Positions 13,634 to 22,431 of a DNA stretch of 64,000 nucleotides are shown piece by piece. Under the pieces are notes generated by a model. That model was not told the DNA's origin. It searched no databases and worked only from the letters and a program-made list of their open reading frames with translations. Each line of letters starts with the position of its first letter. The first letter of the stretch is position 1. The translations under genes and the position numbers were made by a program. The DNA lies in NCBI RefSeq assembly GCF_900156255.1, contig NZ_FTMK01000002.1:237265-301264 (forward strand), written 5' to 3'. Source of the stretch: Paracoccus thiocyanatus (GTDB lineage Bacteria; Pseudomonadota; Alphaproteobacteria; Rhodobacterales; Rhodobacteraceae).

Positions 13634-13795
13634 GGCAAGCGACTCCTTATCCCGCGCATCAGGCCAACTGATCGGATTAGTGCCACAGCCATGGCGCCGC
13701 GCCCCTATGCTCCGCGACATGTTCTGGGTCAAAAACGACATGGCCGCGCCGCGGCGCCGCCAGATGCAAACGCCCCGCAGAACCGGGGCGCGGCG

Positions 13796-14806
13796 TTACA
13801 GCATCGAGGGCACCACCAGATCTGGCGGCCGGTGGCCATCGGCAAAGGTCTTGATGTTGATAAGGACTTTCTCGCCCATCTCGATCCGCCCCTCGATCGT
13901 GGCCGAACCCATATGCGGCAGCAGCACCACATTGGACAGTTCGCGCAGCCGCGGGTTGATCTCGTGCCCATGTTCGAAAACGTCAAGGCCGGCGCCGGCG
14001 ATCTCGCCCGCGCGCAGCATCCGCGTCAGGGCGTTTTCGTCGATCACCTCGCCGCGCGAGGTGTTGATGACCACGGCCGAGGGCTTCATCAGCTTCAGCC
14101 GCCGCGCATTGAGCAGGTGAAAGGTCGAGGGCGTATGCGGCGCATTGACCGAGACGATGTCCATGCGCGCCAGCATCTGGTCCAGGCTTTCCCACCAGGT
14201 CGCCTGCAACTCCGCCTCGACCTCGGGGCGCAGGCGGCGGCGGTTGTGGTAATGGACCTGCATGCCGAAGACATTCGCGCGGCGCGCCACCGCCTGGCCG
14301 ATGCGGCCCATGCCCAGGATGCCCAGCCGCCGTCCACCCAGCCGCCCGCCCAGATGCGCGGTCGGCGACCAGCCATGCCAGCGCCCGGCCTGCATTTCGG
14401 CCATGCCTTCGGGCAGGCGGCGGGTGACGCCCAGGATCAGCGCCATGACCATGTCGGCGGTGTCGTCGGTGACGACGCCCGGCGTGTTGCTGACCAGGAT
14501 GCCGCGCTGGCGGGCGGAATGCACGTCCACATGATCCACGCCCGCGCCGTAATTGGCGATCAGCTTCAGCCGGTCGCCGGCCTGGGCCAGCATGGAGGCG
14601 TCGATCTGGTCGGTAAGCGTCGGCACCAGGACGTCCGACACGCGCATGGCGGCGACCAGCTCCTCGCGGCTCATCCGGTGGTCGTCGGCATTCAGCGAGA
14701 TGTCGAAAAGTTCCGACATGCGGGTCTCGACCGCCTCGGGCAAGCGACGGGTCACGGTAACTTTAAGGCGCGAACGGGTCGGATCGGTCGCGTGGACGGC
14801 GGGCAT
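13796..14806 (-). CDS. D-isomer-specific 2-hydroxyacid dehydrogenase (glyoxylate/hydroxypyruvate reductase-like)
   Basis: A 336-residue NAD(P)-dependent enzyme reducing a 2-oxoacid, probably glyoxylate or hydroxypyruvate. The start at 14806 has an AGAGGAG site. The nucleotide-binding loop is GMGRIG in RLGILGMGRIGQAVA, the substrate/catalytic arginine lies in NTSRGEVIDE, and the catalytic histidine in LLPHMGSAT. The formate-dehydrogenase-like two-domain layout is complete. It lies downstream of a divergent SH3-protein promoter and 162 bp before the dehydrogenase gene that follows on the same strand. A hydroxypyruvate isomerase occurs at 50 kb but is not linked. Confidence 0.9.
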   Translation of the reverse strand: MPAVHATDPTRSRLKVTVTRRLPEAVETRMSELFDISLNADDHRMSREELVAAMRVSDVLVPTLTDQIDASMLAQAGDRLKLIANYGAGVDHVDVHSARQRGILVSNTPGVVTDDTADMVMALILGVTRRLPEGMAEMQAGRWHGWSPTAHLGGRLGGRRLGILGMGRIGQAVARRANVFGMQVHYHNRRRLRPEVEAELQATWWESLDQMLARMDIVSVNAPHTPSTFHLLNARRLKLMKPSAVVINTSRGEVIDENALTRMLRAGEIAGAGLDVFEHGHEINPRLRELSNVVLLPHMGSATIEGRIEMGEKVLINIKTFADGHRPPDLVVPSML

Positions 14807-14896
14807 GGTCGCTCCTCTCTTCCAAAGCCGGCGGGCTTTTGGCAAAGTGCCCGCGATGCGGGGCAGGCACAAGACCCCGAAAAACAGGACGGGCAG

Positions 14897-15499
14897 ATGA
14901 AGCAAGGACGGGTCTGGCTTGGCGCCGCGATACTGGCGGGCGCAACGTGTTTCGCGGGGGCGGCGCTGGCGCAGGCGGCCGATCCGGGGGAAACGCTGGA
15001 CGCCCGGCCCATTCCCGGCCTGTCGGCGGATGCGACGATCAGTCGCCATCAGGAAGGCGGCCGCGACCCCGACCGGGGTCCGGTGACGAACCTGCCGCTG
15101 CCGCGCTATGTCAGCCTGAAGGGGGGCGAGGGCAATGCCCGCCGCGGCCCCAGCCTGTCGCATCGCATCGACTGGGTATTCCGCCATGCCGGCATGCCGC
15201 TGCGCGTGGTGGCCGAGTTCGGCCATTGGCGCCGGGTCGAGGATCAGGACGGCGCCGGCGGCTGGGTGCATTATTCGCTGCTGTCGGGGGTGCGCACCGC
15301 CATCGTCACCCAGGACATGCTGGACCTGCTGGCCCGCCCCGAGCCGCGCGCCGACGTCATGGCGCGGGCCGAGGCCGGCGCGATCGTGCGCCTGCACGAA
15401 TGCACGCTTGATTGGTGCCGCGTGTCGGGCGGGGGCGAAAAGGGCTGGGTGCCCAAGACCGCGATCTGGGGGGTCGAGCCGGACGAGATCCGCGACTAG
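14897..15499 (+). CDS. Secreted bacterial SH3-domain protein
   Basis: A 200-residue protein with a signal peptide (residues 1-27, hydrophobic run GAAILAGATCFAGAALA, cut near LAQA). Residues about 70-135 and 140-195 form two SH3-like repeats (YVSLKGGEGNARRGPS ... RRVEDQDGAGGWVHYSLLSG, then a second ending GEKGWVPKTAIWGV) of the SH3_4/YgiM-like type. Such domains bind cell-wall or other periplasmic ligands. The start codon at 14897 comes 90 bp after the divergent 2-hydroxyacid dehydrogenase start. Its role is unknown. Confidence 0.85.
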   Translation: MKQGRVWLGAAILAGATCFAGAALAQAADPGETLDARPIPGLSADATISRHQEGGRDPDRGPVTNLPLPRYVSLKGGEGNARRGPSLSHRIDWVFRHAGMPLRVVAEFGHWRRVEDQDGAGGWVHYSLLSGVRTAIVTQDMLDLLARPEPRADVMARAEAGAIVRLHECTLDWCRVSGGGEKGWVPKTAIWGVEPDEIRD

Positions 15500-15514
15500 G
15501 GCGCGCCGCGCCTA
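15495..15514. terminator. Convergent palindrome shared by SH3 and methyltransferase genes
   Basis: A near-palindrome bounded by CTAGG and CCTAG contains the TAG stop codons of both converging genes. It may work as a bidirectional terminator, although no T-run follows. Confidence 0.4.
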
Positions 15515-16291
15515 GCCGGCGGCCTTGCGGATCACCACATGGCCCAGCGACACCCGCATCCAGTCGAAGCGCGAGGCGCGCGGCGCGCCGACACCGAAAT
15601 CGGGATGGGTCATGTCCTCGGCCCCGCATTCGTCGATCAGTTCCTTGACAAAGCCGACCATGCCGCGGTCATGGCCATGGAACCGCCGCCGCACCAGGTT
15701 CCAGCGCATCCAGCCGGTCAGCTTGCGCAGCGGATAGACCGCCTGCACCAGGCCAGACCGATGCAGCCGGTCCAGCAGCTTTTCGTGCGGCGAAAGCGCC
15801 GGGGGCTGCGGGCGATAGGATTTGCCGTCGGGATATTGCCGCCAATAGCCGGTGCCCCAATCCTCGATGAAGTAATATCCGCCCGGCTTCAGGTGGTTCT
15901 CGAAAAGATGCCAGAAGCTTAGGCGCGACAGTTGCCCCACATGCGAGGCGTCGTCGATGATCACGTCAAAGCCCTGCGGCGCGCGTTCCGCCGCCATGCG
16001 GTCCAGGACCGCCTTGTCCTGCTGTTCGCCGACATAGCAGCGCACCCTGCCGCTGTCGAACCGGGCCGGGCAGGGATTGATGTCCAGCCCGGTGATCTGT
16101 GCATTCGGCAGCCAGGATTCCCAGTATTTCAGCGAATCCCCCCGCGCCACCCCCAGTTCCAGAAAGCGCAGCGGCGCCGTGCGGATGGGGCCCAGATATG
16201 TCTCGTAATTCTCGAAATAGTGGCGAAGCGCCATCTTGTCGATCGGCACCTCATCGACGCTTTTCATCGCCGCCGTATCGGAAACGCGCAT
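15512..16291 (-). CDS. Class I SAM-dependent methyltransferase, MycE-like
   Basis: A 259-residue protein with a Rossmann methyltransferase core: motif I LELGVARGDSLKYW (about 43-56), the acidic end of strand 2 in ITGLDINP, and the strand-4 motif DVIIDDASH (about 110-118). The IDDASH motif followed by PGGYYFIEDW is typical of the macrocin/MycE-type and cephalosporin-hydroxylase-like group, which often modifies sugars or secondary metabolites. The start could also be the internal methionine at residue 9. The substrate is unknown, and neighbours give no clue; the gene converges on the SH3 gene. Confidence 0.8.
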   Translation of the reverse strand: MRVSDTAAMKSVDEVPIDKMALRHYFENYETYLGPIRTAPLRFLELGVARGDSLKYWESWLPNAQITGLDINPCPARFDSGRVRCYVGEQQDKAVLDRMAAERAPQGFDVIIDDASHVGQLSRLSFWHLFENHLKPGGYYFIEDWGTGYWRQYPDGKSYRPQPPALSPHEKLLDRLHRSGLVQAVYPLRKLTGWMRWNLVRRRFHGHDRGMVGFVKELIDECGAEDMTHPDFGVGAPRASRFDWMRVSLGHVVIRKAAG

Positions 16292-16533
16292 TTCCCCCCC
16301 TTGGCAGATCGCTGAAAACCCCGTCCAGACCCGCCGCCCAAGGATAGGGCGCGCCCGCGCCCACCATCAAGGAAATCGCGCCGACCTGCCGGAATAGACC
16401 GGCCGGACACCGACCGCGCCGCGACATCGCACGGCCGGCCGCCCGCCAGGGTTGTGAAAAGCCCCGTCCAAGCCACCGCTCTTGCCGCCCCCGCCCAAGG
16501 TGCAAGGGCGAATCGCGGCGCCCGCGGCCGCCC

Positions 16534-18570
16534 TCAGCCCGGCTCGGCCGCCAGGCCGCGGCCCTTCAGCAGCGCCTCGACGCCGGGCTTGCGTCCCCGG
16601 AACTCTTGCCAAAGCTCGTCGGCCGGTTGGGAATCGCCCTTGGACAGGATGCACCGTTCCAGCCGTGCCGCGGTTTCCGGGTCGAAGGCATCGCCGGTTT
16701 CCATGAACGCCGCGAAGGCGTCGGCATCCATCACCTCGGACCACATGTAGCTGTAATAACCCGAGGAATAGCCGTCGCCGGAAAACACATGCGCGAAATG
16801 CGGCGTGGCATGGCGCATGGGGATCGCGGCGGGCGCGCCCAGTTCTGCCAGAACCTCGGCCTGCCGCGCCATCGGATCGGCGGGCGGCGCGCCGCGGTGA
16901 AAGGCCAGGTCGACCAGCGCGCTTTCCAGATATTCGACGGTGGCAAAACCCTGGTCCGCATTCCCCGCCGCCAGGATACGGTCGCGCAGCGCGGCAGGCA
17001 GCGGCGCCCCGGTCTCGGCATGGCGGGCGTGGCGGTCCAGCACTGCGGGCTGTTCCAGCCAATGCTCGAAAAGCTGGCTCGGCAATTCGACGAAATCCCG
17101 CGCCACCGAGGTGCCCGAGATCGACGGCCAGGAGACGTCCGACAGGATGTGATGCAGCGCATGGCCGAATTCATGGAACAGCGTATGCGCATCGTCCCAG
17201 GACAGATAGGCCGGCGCACCCTCGGCCTCGGGCGGGGTGAAATTGCAGATATTGGTGACGATCGGCCGCTGCCCCTGCCCGATCCCGTGCTGCTGTTGCA
17301 GCGACGAACACCAGGCCCCCGACCGCTTGCCGGGCCGGGCGAAGTAATCGCCGACGAACACCGCCAGGTGCCGGCCGTCCCGCGTCACCTGCCAGGCGCG
17401 GGCATCGGGCGACCAAAGCGGCGCGTCGATGGCGCGCATCTCGATGCCGAACAGGCGCTGCGCGGTGTCGAAGACCGCGCCCAGCATCGCATCCAGCGTC
17501 AGGTAGGGCTTGACCTCGGCCTCGTCCAGGTCGTGTTCGGCGCGGCGCCGGCGTCCCGCATAAAAGCGCCAGTCCCAGGGCTCCAGCGCGCCGTTCACCC
17601 CGTCCTCGCGCAGCATGGTGGTTAGGCGCTCGGCATCGGCCTCGGCCCGCGCCTTGGCCGCCGCCCAGACCTGGGTCAGCAGCGCCTCGACATTCTCGGC
17701 GCTGCGGGCCATTTCGGGCTCCAGCTTGTAGCTGGCGAAATCCGCATAACCCAAGAGCCGGGCGCGTTCGTGGCGCAATTGCAGGATCTCGGCGGCGATG
17801 GCGCGGTTGTCGGTCGCAGCCCCGCCAGCCCCCGCCCCCGAGCCGCGCGCCGTCCAGGCCCGCCAGGCCACCTCGCGCAGGGCGCGATCCTCGGCATATT
17901 CCAGGAAGGGCACGATCAGCGAGCGGTTCAGCGTCACCACCTGCCCCGGCATCCCGCGCTCGCGCGCCGCCGCCCGCATGGCGCGGAGCAGCCAATCCGG
18001 CAGGCCGGCCAACTGGTCATCGGCCACGGCCATGACAAAGTCGCGCTCGTCCGTCAGCACGTTCTGGGCGAAATCGGTGGACAGCACCGCCAGCCGCTCG
18101 CGGATCGCGGCCATGCGCTCGCGCGCCGCGCCGGTCAGCCCCGCGCCCGCCCGGCGCAGCCCGCGCAGGGTCAGTTCGGTCAGGCGCCGGTCCTGGGGGG
18201 CCAGCTCGTCCGCATCCTGCATCACCGCCTCGACCCGGTCGAAAAGCCGCGGGTCCATGCTGACCTTGCTGCCATGCGCGGCCAGGCGCGGGGCGATGCG
18301 GCGCTGCAAATCCTCGCGCGCGGGGTTGGACTCGACGGCGGCCAGGGTGAAGAAGATGGCGCAAAGCCGGTCCAGCGCTTCCTCGGCCGTCTCCAGCGCG
18401 GCGACGGTATTGGCAAAGCTGGGCGGGGCGGGATTGGCGGCGATGGCCTCGACCGCCTCCTCGGCCAGTTTCAGGCAGGCGTCGAAGGCGGGGTCGAAAT
18501 CCTCGTCGCGGATCAGGTCGAAACGCGGCAGGCCCAAGGGGCCGGTCCAATGCGTCAGTTCGGGGTTCAT
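16534..18570 (-). CDS. M3-family zinc oligopeptidase (oligopeptidase A/Dcp type)
   Basis: A 678-residue cytoplasmic metallopeptidase of the thimet oligopeptidase family that trims short peptides, including cleaved signal peptides. The mainly helical N-terminal part (about 1-220) is followed by the catalytic domain with the zinc motif HEFGHALHH (about 455-463) and the downstream ligand glutamate in VELPSQLFEHW. Tyrosines of the substrate-stabilising loop are seen in GDGYSSGYYSYMWSEVMDADAF. The length fits oligopeptidase A (about 680). No signal peptide. It lies 30 bp upstream of the moeB-like gene stop, on the same strand, so it may be a separate unit. Confidence 0.93.
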   Translation of the reverse strand: MNPELTHWTGPLGLPRFDLIRDEDFDPAFDACLKLAEEAVEAIAANPAPPSFANTVAALETAEEALDRLCAIFFTLAAVESNPAREDLQRRIAPRLAAHGSKVSMDPRLFDRVEAVMQDADELAPQDRRLTELTLRGLRRAGAGLTGAARERMAAIRERLAVLSTDFAQNVLTDERDFVMAVADDQLAGLPDWLLRAMRAAARERGMPGQVVTLNRSLIVPFLEYAEDRALREVAWRAWTARGSGAGAGGAATDNRAIAAEILQLRHERARLLGYADFASYKLEPEMARSAENVEALLTQVWAAAKARAEADAERLTTMLREDGVNGALEPWDWRFYAGRRRRAEHDLDEAEVKPYLTLDAMLGAVFDTAQRLFGIEMRAIDAPLWSPDARAWQVTRDGRHLAVFVGDYFARPGKRSGAWCSSLQQQHGIGQGQRPIVTNICNFTPPEAEGAPAYLSWDDAHTLFHEFGHALHHILSDVSWPSISGTSVARDFVELPSQLFEHWLEQPAVLDRHARHAETGAPLPAALRDRILAAGNADQGFATVEYLESALVDLAFHRGAPPADPMARQAEVLAELGAPAAIPMRHATPHFAHVFSGDGYSSGYYSYMWSEVMDADAFAAFMETGDAFDPETAARLERCILSKGDSQPADELWQEFRGRKPGVEALLKGRGLAAEPG

Positions 18571-18600
18571 GCGCGCCTCCTTTTTTCGGGCGGGAGTGTT

Positions 18601-19653
18601 TCAGCCGGCGCGGGAATGTCCAGAGCCGCAAACCGGGCAATCCGCGCGCCGCGCGATTTTCATCACCCGGTTCTCGCCATAAAGCCCGTCAAAGATCAGC
18701 ATGCGCCCGCGCAGGGGCTGGCCCGCACCGGCGATCAGCTTGATCGCCTCCAGCGCCATCATGCTGCCGACGACGCCCGGCAAGGGGCCGACGACACCAG
18801 CTTCGGCGCAGGCAGGCGCAAGTCCGGGGGCGGGCGGTTCGGGAAAGATGCAGGCCATGCAGGGCGCGGCGCTGGACGGGTCCCAGACCGTCACCTGCCC
18901 CTCCCACTGGGCGATCGAGCCGGCGATCAGCGGCACGCCTGCGGCGACACAGGCCGCATTCACCGCCCGGCGCGAGGCAAAGCTGTCGGTGCCGTCAAGC
19001 ACCAGGTCATGTTCGGCGACCAGCGCGACATCCTCGGCCCCGATGCGGCGGTCCAGCGCCGCGATCTCGACATGCGGGTTCAGCGCCAGCATGGCGTCGC
19101 GCGCGGCCTGGGCCTTGGGCCGGCCGTCATCGGCGCTGCGAAAGATCACCTGGCGTTGCAAGTTGGACAGCCCGACCCGGTCGTCATCGGCAAGCGTGAT
19201 CCGCCCGACCCCGGCCGCGGCAAGATAAAGACAGACCGGCGCGCCAAGGCCGCCTGCGCCCACCACCAGCACGCGGGCGCGCCGCAGCGCCGCCTGTCCC
19301 GGCCCGCCCAATTCGCGCAGGACGATATGGCGGGCATAGCGGTCCAGTTCGGGGTCGGATAGCGGTGCGGCGGCGGTGGTGGCCGGGGCGGGCTGCGGCG
19401 GCCTTACCGCCCGGCGGTGCAACTGGCCCAGCAGCAGCCGATAGCCCAGCACCAGCGCCGCGGCGCCGCCCAGCAAGGCCCAGACCCGCGGATCGCCGCC
19501 GACCAGCCGCGCAGCGGCGCTTTCGGGTGACAGGGCCAGCACCGCGATGGCGGCCAGCCACAGAGCGGCCACCGCCGCCCAGCCGCGCCATTGCGGCCAG
19601 CCCAGCAGGCGCGCCGCAATCAGCACCGCAAGCATGAAGGCCAGGATCAGCAC
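18601..19653 (-). CDS. MoeB/ThiF-family adenylyltransferase with N-terminal membrane segments
   Basis: A 350-residue E1-like enzyme that adenylates the C-terminus of a small sulfur carrier (MoaD or ThiS). The start is taken as GTG 19653, one base after the dut stop; ATG 19635 is an alternative. Residues 1-85 hold three hydrophobic segments not found in E. coli MoeB. The catalytic domain begins near residue 100 (RYARHIVLRELG), with the nucleotide loop VVGAGGLGAP, the DGTDSF metal motif, and two zinc pairs (CMAC and CPVC). The membrane anchor suggests a membrane-bound sulfur-transfer step. It is probably co-transcribed with infC and dut. Confidence 0.88.
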   Translation of the reverse strand: MLILAFMLAVLIAARLLGWPQWRGWAAVAALWLAAIAVLALSPESAAARLVGGDPRVWALLGGAAALVLGYRLLLGQLHRRAVRPPQPAPATTAAAPLSDPELDRYARHIVLRELGGPGQAALRRARVLVVGAGGLGAPVCLYLAAAGVGRITLADDDRVGLSNLQRQVIFRSADDGRPKAQAARDAMLALNPHVEIAALDRRIGAEDVALVAEHDLVLDGTDSFASRRAVNAACVAAGVPLIAGSIAQWEGQVTVWDPSSAAPCMACIFPEPPAPGLAPACAEAGVVGPLPGVVGSMMALEAIKLIAGAGQPLRGRMLIFDGLYGENRVMKIARRADCPVCGSGHSRAG

Positions 19654-19654
19654 G

Positions 19655-20116
19655 CTAGTCCCGCCCGGTCGAGCCGAAGCCGCCATCCCCGCGCGCCGTG
19701 CCCTCCAGCATCGGGGCCGCCATGTAGCGGGCGCGGACCACCGGGGCGACCACGGCCTGGGCAATGCGCTCGCCATGCCGGATGGCATAGGGTTCGGTCC
19801 CCAGGTTGATCATGATGACCCCCAGCGGACCGCGATAATCGCTGTCGATGGTGCCGGGGGTATTGGGCAGCGTCACCCCATGCTTCAGCGCCAGGCTGGA
19901 GCGGGGACGGATCTGCATCTCGTATCCTGGGGGGATCTGGACCCGCAGCCCGGTGGGCACCAGGCGGATCCGACCGGGTTCCAGCACCAGTTCGGCCCCG
20001 CCCAGGTCGGCCCGCAGGTCGGCGCCGGCCGCACCTTGCGTCTGGTATTCGGGCAGGGGCAGCGCCGGGTCGGCGCCCGGTTCGCGCAGAACCAGTATCG
20101 TCACCTCGGCCGCCAT
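19655..20116 (-). CDS. dut: dUTP diphosphatase
   Basis: A 153-residue trimeric dUTPase that converts dUTP to dUMP and diphosphate, keeping uracil out of DNA and feeding dTMP synthesis. All five family motifs are visible, among them GAAGADLRA (1), PRSSLALK (2), [15 protein letters not shown] (3), [10 protein letters not shown] (4) and [10 protein letters not shown] (5). It lies 13 bp after infC and 1 bp before the moeB-like gene, forming a compact operon. Confidence 0.97.
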   Translation of the reverse strand: MAAEVTILVLREPGADPALPLPEYQTQGAAGADLRADLGGAELVLEPGRIRLVPTGLRVQIPPGYEMQIRPRSSLALKHGVTLPNTPGTIDSDYRGPLGVIMINLGTEPYAIRHGERIAQAVVAPVVRARYMAAPMLEGTARGDGGFGSTGRD

Positions 20117-20129
20117 GCCCCACGACCCC

Positions 20130-20678
20130 TTATCTTGGCGAGATCATCATGACCATCTGCCGCCCTTCCAGCCGGGGCATCGATTCGATCTTGCCCGCCT
20201 CGCCGACATCGGCGGCGACACGGTTCAACAGCTCCATGCCGATCTGCTGGTGGGCCATCTCGCGGCCGCGGAAGCGCAGGGTGATCTTGACCTTGTCGCC
20301 TTCGGCCAGGAATTTCAGGACCGAGCGCATCTTGACGTCGTAATCGTGGCTATCGGTCCCCGGACGGAACTTGATCTCCTTGATCTCGATGGTCTTCTGC
20401 TTCTTGCGGGCCTCGGCCTCACGCTTTTGCTGTTCGTATTTGAACTTGCCCAGGTCCATGATCTTGCAGACCGGGGGCGTGGCGTTCGGCGAGATCTCGA
20501 CAAGATCCAGCCCGGCTTCCTGTGCAAGCTCCAGACCGCGGGCGGGGGACACGACGCCGACATTTTCGCCATCTGCGCCGATCAGGCGGATTTCGGCGAC
20601 TCGGATGCGATCGTTGACGCGGGGGCCGGTGTCACGGGTGGGCGGAGCGTTATGCGGTCTGCGGGCTATGGCTGTCAT
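20130..20678 (-). CDS. infC: Translation initiation factor IF-3
   Basis: A 182-residue IF-3, which binds the 30S subunit and checks start-codon and initiator tRNA pairing. The N-terminal domain contains [20 protein letters not shown], the linker is lysine-rich ([16 protein letters not shown]), and the C-terminal domain holds the signature [15 protein letters not shown]. The annotated start is ATG, not the ATT/ATA codons that autoregulate IF-3 in some bacteria. Unlike the usual infC-rpmI-rplT order, it is followed here by dut and a MoeB-like gene. Confidence 0.96.
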   Translation of the reverse strand: MTAIARRPHNAPPTRDTGPRVNDRIRVAEIRLIGADGENVGVVSPARGLELAQEAGLDLVEISPNATPPVCKIMDLGKFKYEQQKREAEARKKQKTIEIKEIKFRPGTDSHDYDVKMRSVLKFLAEGDKVKITLRFRGREMAHQQIGMELLNRVAADVGEAGKIESMPRLEGRQMVMMISPR

Positions 20679-20904
20679 CCTTGTGTTGCCGGGGGTTCCG
20701 GGCGGTTAGATAGTCCTGCGCAGGCGGTTTTTCAACTGGATTCGATAAGGTGGGCGCAGGTTTGGCGGCCGGTTGCGCGGTTTCGCGGCGCCTGCGCGCG
20801 GGCCGCGGCGGGCTTGGCCTCGGCACCCGATGCCACGGCGCTTTTCCCTGCGGTTGCGCCATGGCATAGAGGGGCCGAAAGTCCGCAGCCCGACGGAGAA
20901 ACCG

Positions 20905-21549
20905 ATGCAAAAAATCCTGGCCGTGATCGCGATTTTCGCCCTGGCAGTCGGCGGGCTGTGGCTATGGCAGGGCGCAGGCCCGACCGGCCCGGCCAGCGAC
21001 GCGCCCGCCCCCGCCGCAGGTCCTGCCGCAGGTCCTGCCCAGCAGGACCAGGACCAGGCCCCGGCGCAGCAAAGCGCCAATGCCGCCGCCGACGCCGCCG
21101 CCGATGCCGCAGCCATCGCGGCGGACACGGCCGCGGAAGCCACGGCCCTGGCGCAAAAGGCCGCCGTCGGCGCCGCGGACGCGGCCGCCAACCAGGCCGA
21201 AGTGGCGGCCGAGGCAGCCATCGCCGCCGCGGATCGCGCCGCCGACGCCGCCGCCAGGGCCGAGGCCACCCCGGAACAGGCTAAGGCCGCAGCCATCGCC
21301 GCCGGCAGCGCCGCCCGCGAGGCCGCCAGCGCCACGCGCGCCGCCGGCACCGCCACGAGCGAGGCGGTCGAGATCGATTCGGCCCTGACCCCGCAAGGCT
21401 TCGACGCCGAAAAACTCCGCGCCATGATCGCCGATTCGCAGCTTTCGCCCCAGCGCAAGGCCGAGCTGGCGGCGCTGCTGGACCAGGCGGCGCTGGACCC
21501 GGCCGCGCGGGCGGCGGCCCTGGCGCGGATCAAGGCATCGCTGCCATGA
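20905..21549 (+). CDS. Membrane-anchored alanine-rich helical protein
   Basis: A 214-residue protein beginning with an uncleaved anchor or signal (residues 2-22, ILAVIAIFALAVGGLWLW). Residues 27-60 are a Pro/Gln-rich linker, and about 60-150 are nearly all alanine with regularly spaced D, E, K and R (AADAAADAAAIAADTAAEAT...), as in an alanine-zipper coiled coil. The last 55 residues (from about 158) form a short predicted helical domain with QLSPQRKAELAALL. No homolog recognised. It overlaps the next gene by 4 bp (ATGA), so the two are coupled. The low-complexity part leaves long antisense frames, which are artefacts. Confidence 0.7.
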   Translation: MQKILAVIAIFALAVGGLWLWQGAGPTGPASDAPAPAAGPAAGPAQQDQDQAPAQQSANAAADAAADAAAIAADTAAEATALAQKAAVGAADAAANQAEVAAEAAIAAADRAADAAARAEATPEQAKAAAIAAGSAAREAASATRAAGTATSEAVEIDSALTPQGFDAEKLRAMIADSQLSPQRKAELAALLDQAALDPAARAAALARIKASLP

Positions 21550-22421
21550 GCTTTCCCAGCCTGGGCGATTTCCTTGCCGGGGCGCGCGACCGGCTGGCAA
21601 AAGGGCCGATCGCGCTTTTGCTGATCGAGGACGAGGCGGCGGTGCACCAGACGCTGGCGCATCATCTCAGGGCCGGGTTCAAGCTGATCCTGGCCCTGTC
21701 GCCCGAACCGCTGCCGGCCCATGTCATGCCCGAGGGGGGCGAGAAGCGGATCGTCAACCTGCGCCACGATGCCCGGCGCGGCCAGGCTCATGTGGCGGGC
21801 GTCAACGCCCTGATCGACGCGGCGCCGCCCGACACCTGGATCTATTACGGCTATAATGCCGAGTTCCTGTTCCACCCGTTTTCGGAAAGCCGCACGGTGG
21901 GCGAGATGCTGGCCTTTCACGCCGAAGAGCGGCGGCGGGCGATGCTGACCTATGTCATCGACCTTTACGCGCCGGACCTGGAGCGGTTTCCCGATGCCGT
22001 CAGCCTGAACGAGGCGATGTTCGACCGCACCGGCTATTACGCGCTTGGCCGCATGGACCGCGAGGGCCGCTACAAGGAGCGGCAGCTTGATTTCCACGGC
22101 GGGCTGCGCTGGCGCTTCGAGGAACATATGCCGGCCGACCGGCGGCGCATCGACCGCATTGCGCTGTTCCGCAGCCAGCCCGGATTGCGGCTGCTGCCCG
22201 ACCACCGCTTCAATGTCGAGGAATACAACACCTATTCCTGTCCCTGGCACAACAACCTGACCGCAGCCATCGCCTCGTTCCGGGTGGCCAAGGCCCTGGC
22301 CCGCAATCCCGGATCGCGCGGGCATATCCGCGGCTTTCGCTGGCGCAATTCGCACCCTTTCCGCTGGAACGCGCAGCAGTTGATGGACCTGGGGCTGATG
22401 GAACCGGGCCAGTGGTTCTGA
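21546..22421 (+). CDS. Conserved protein resembling family 2-type glycosyltransferases
   Basis: A 291-residue soluble protein. The layout resembles short GT-A glycosyltransferases: a strand-turn start (IALLLIEDEAAVHQTLAHHLRAGF), a middle segment TWIYYGYNAEFLFHPF where these enzymes usually carry a DADE/DxD metal site, and the later VSLNEAMFDRTGYYALGRMD. The acidic metal motif is missing (GYNAEF instead). It may be a degenerate or non-sugar relative; the assignment is an inference from pattern only. It is translationally coupled to the alanine-rich protein upstream, and its 3' end meets the sorbosone-like gene 10 bp away. Confidence 0.55.
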   Translation: MSFPSLGDFLAGARDRLAKGPIALLLIEDEAAVHQTLAHHLRAGFKLILALSPEPLPAHVMPEGGEKRIVNLRHDARRGQAHVAGVNALIDAAPPDTWIYYGYNAEFLFHPFSESRTVGEMLAFHAEERRRAMLTYVIDLYAPDLERFPDAVSLNEAMFDRTGYYALGRMDREGRYKERQLDFHGGLRWRFEEHMPADRRRIDRIALFRSQPGLRLLPDHRFNVEEYNTYSCPWHNNLTAAIASFRVAKALARNPGSRGHIRGFRWRNSHPFRWNAQQLMDLGLMEPGQWF

Positions 22422-22431
22422 CCCGGCCCGA

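Noticed and set aside
20706..22355. A 549-codon open frame antisense to the alanine-rich and glycosyltransferase-like genes
   Set aside because: It is the reverse strand of GC-rich, alanine-coding DNA, whose complement lacks stop codons; it shows no domain, no ribosome site and two well-supported genes on the other strand.
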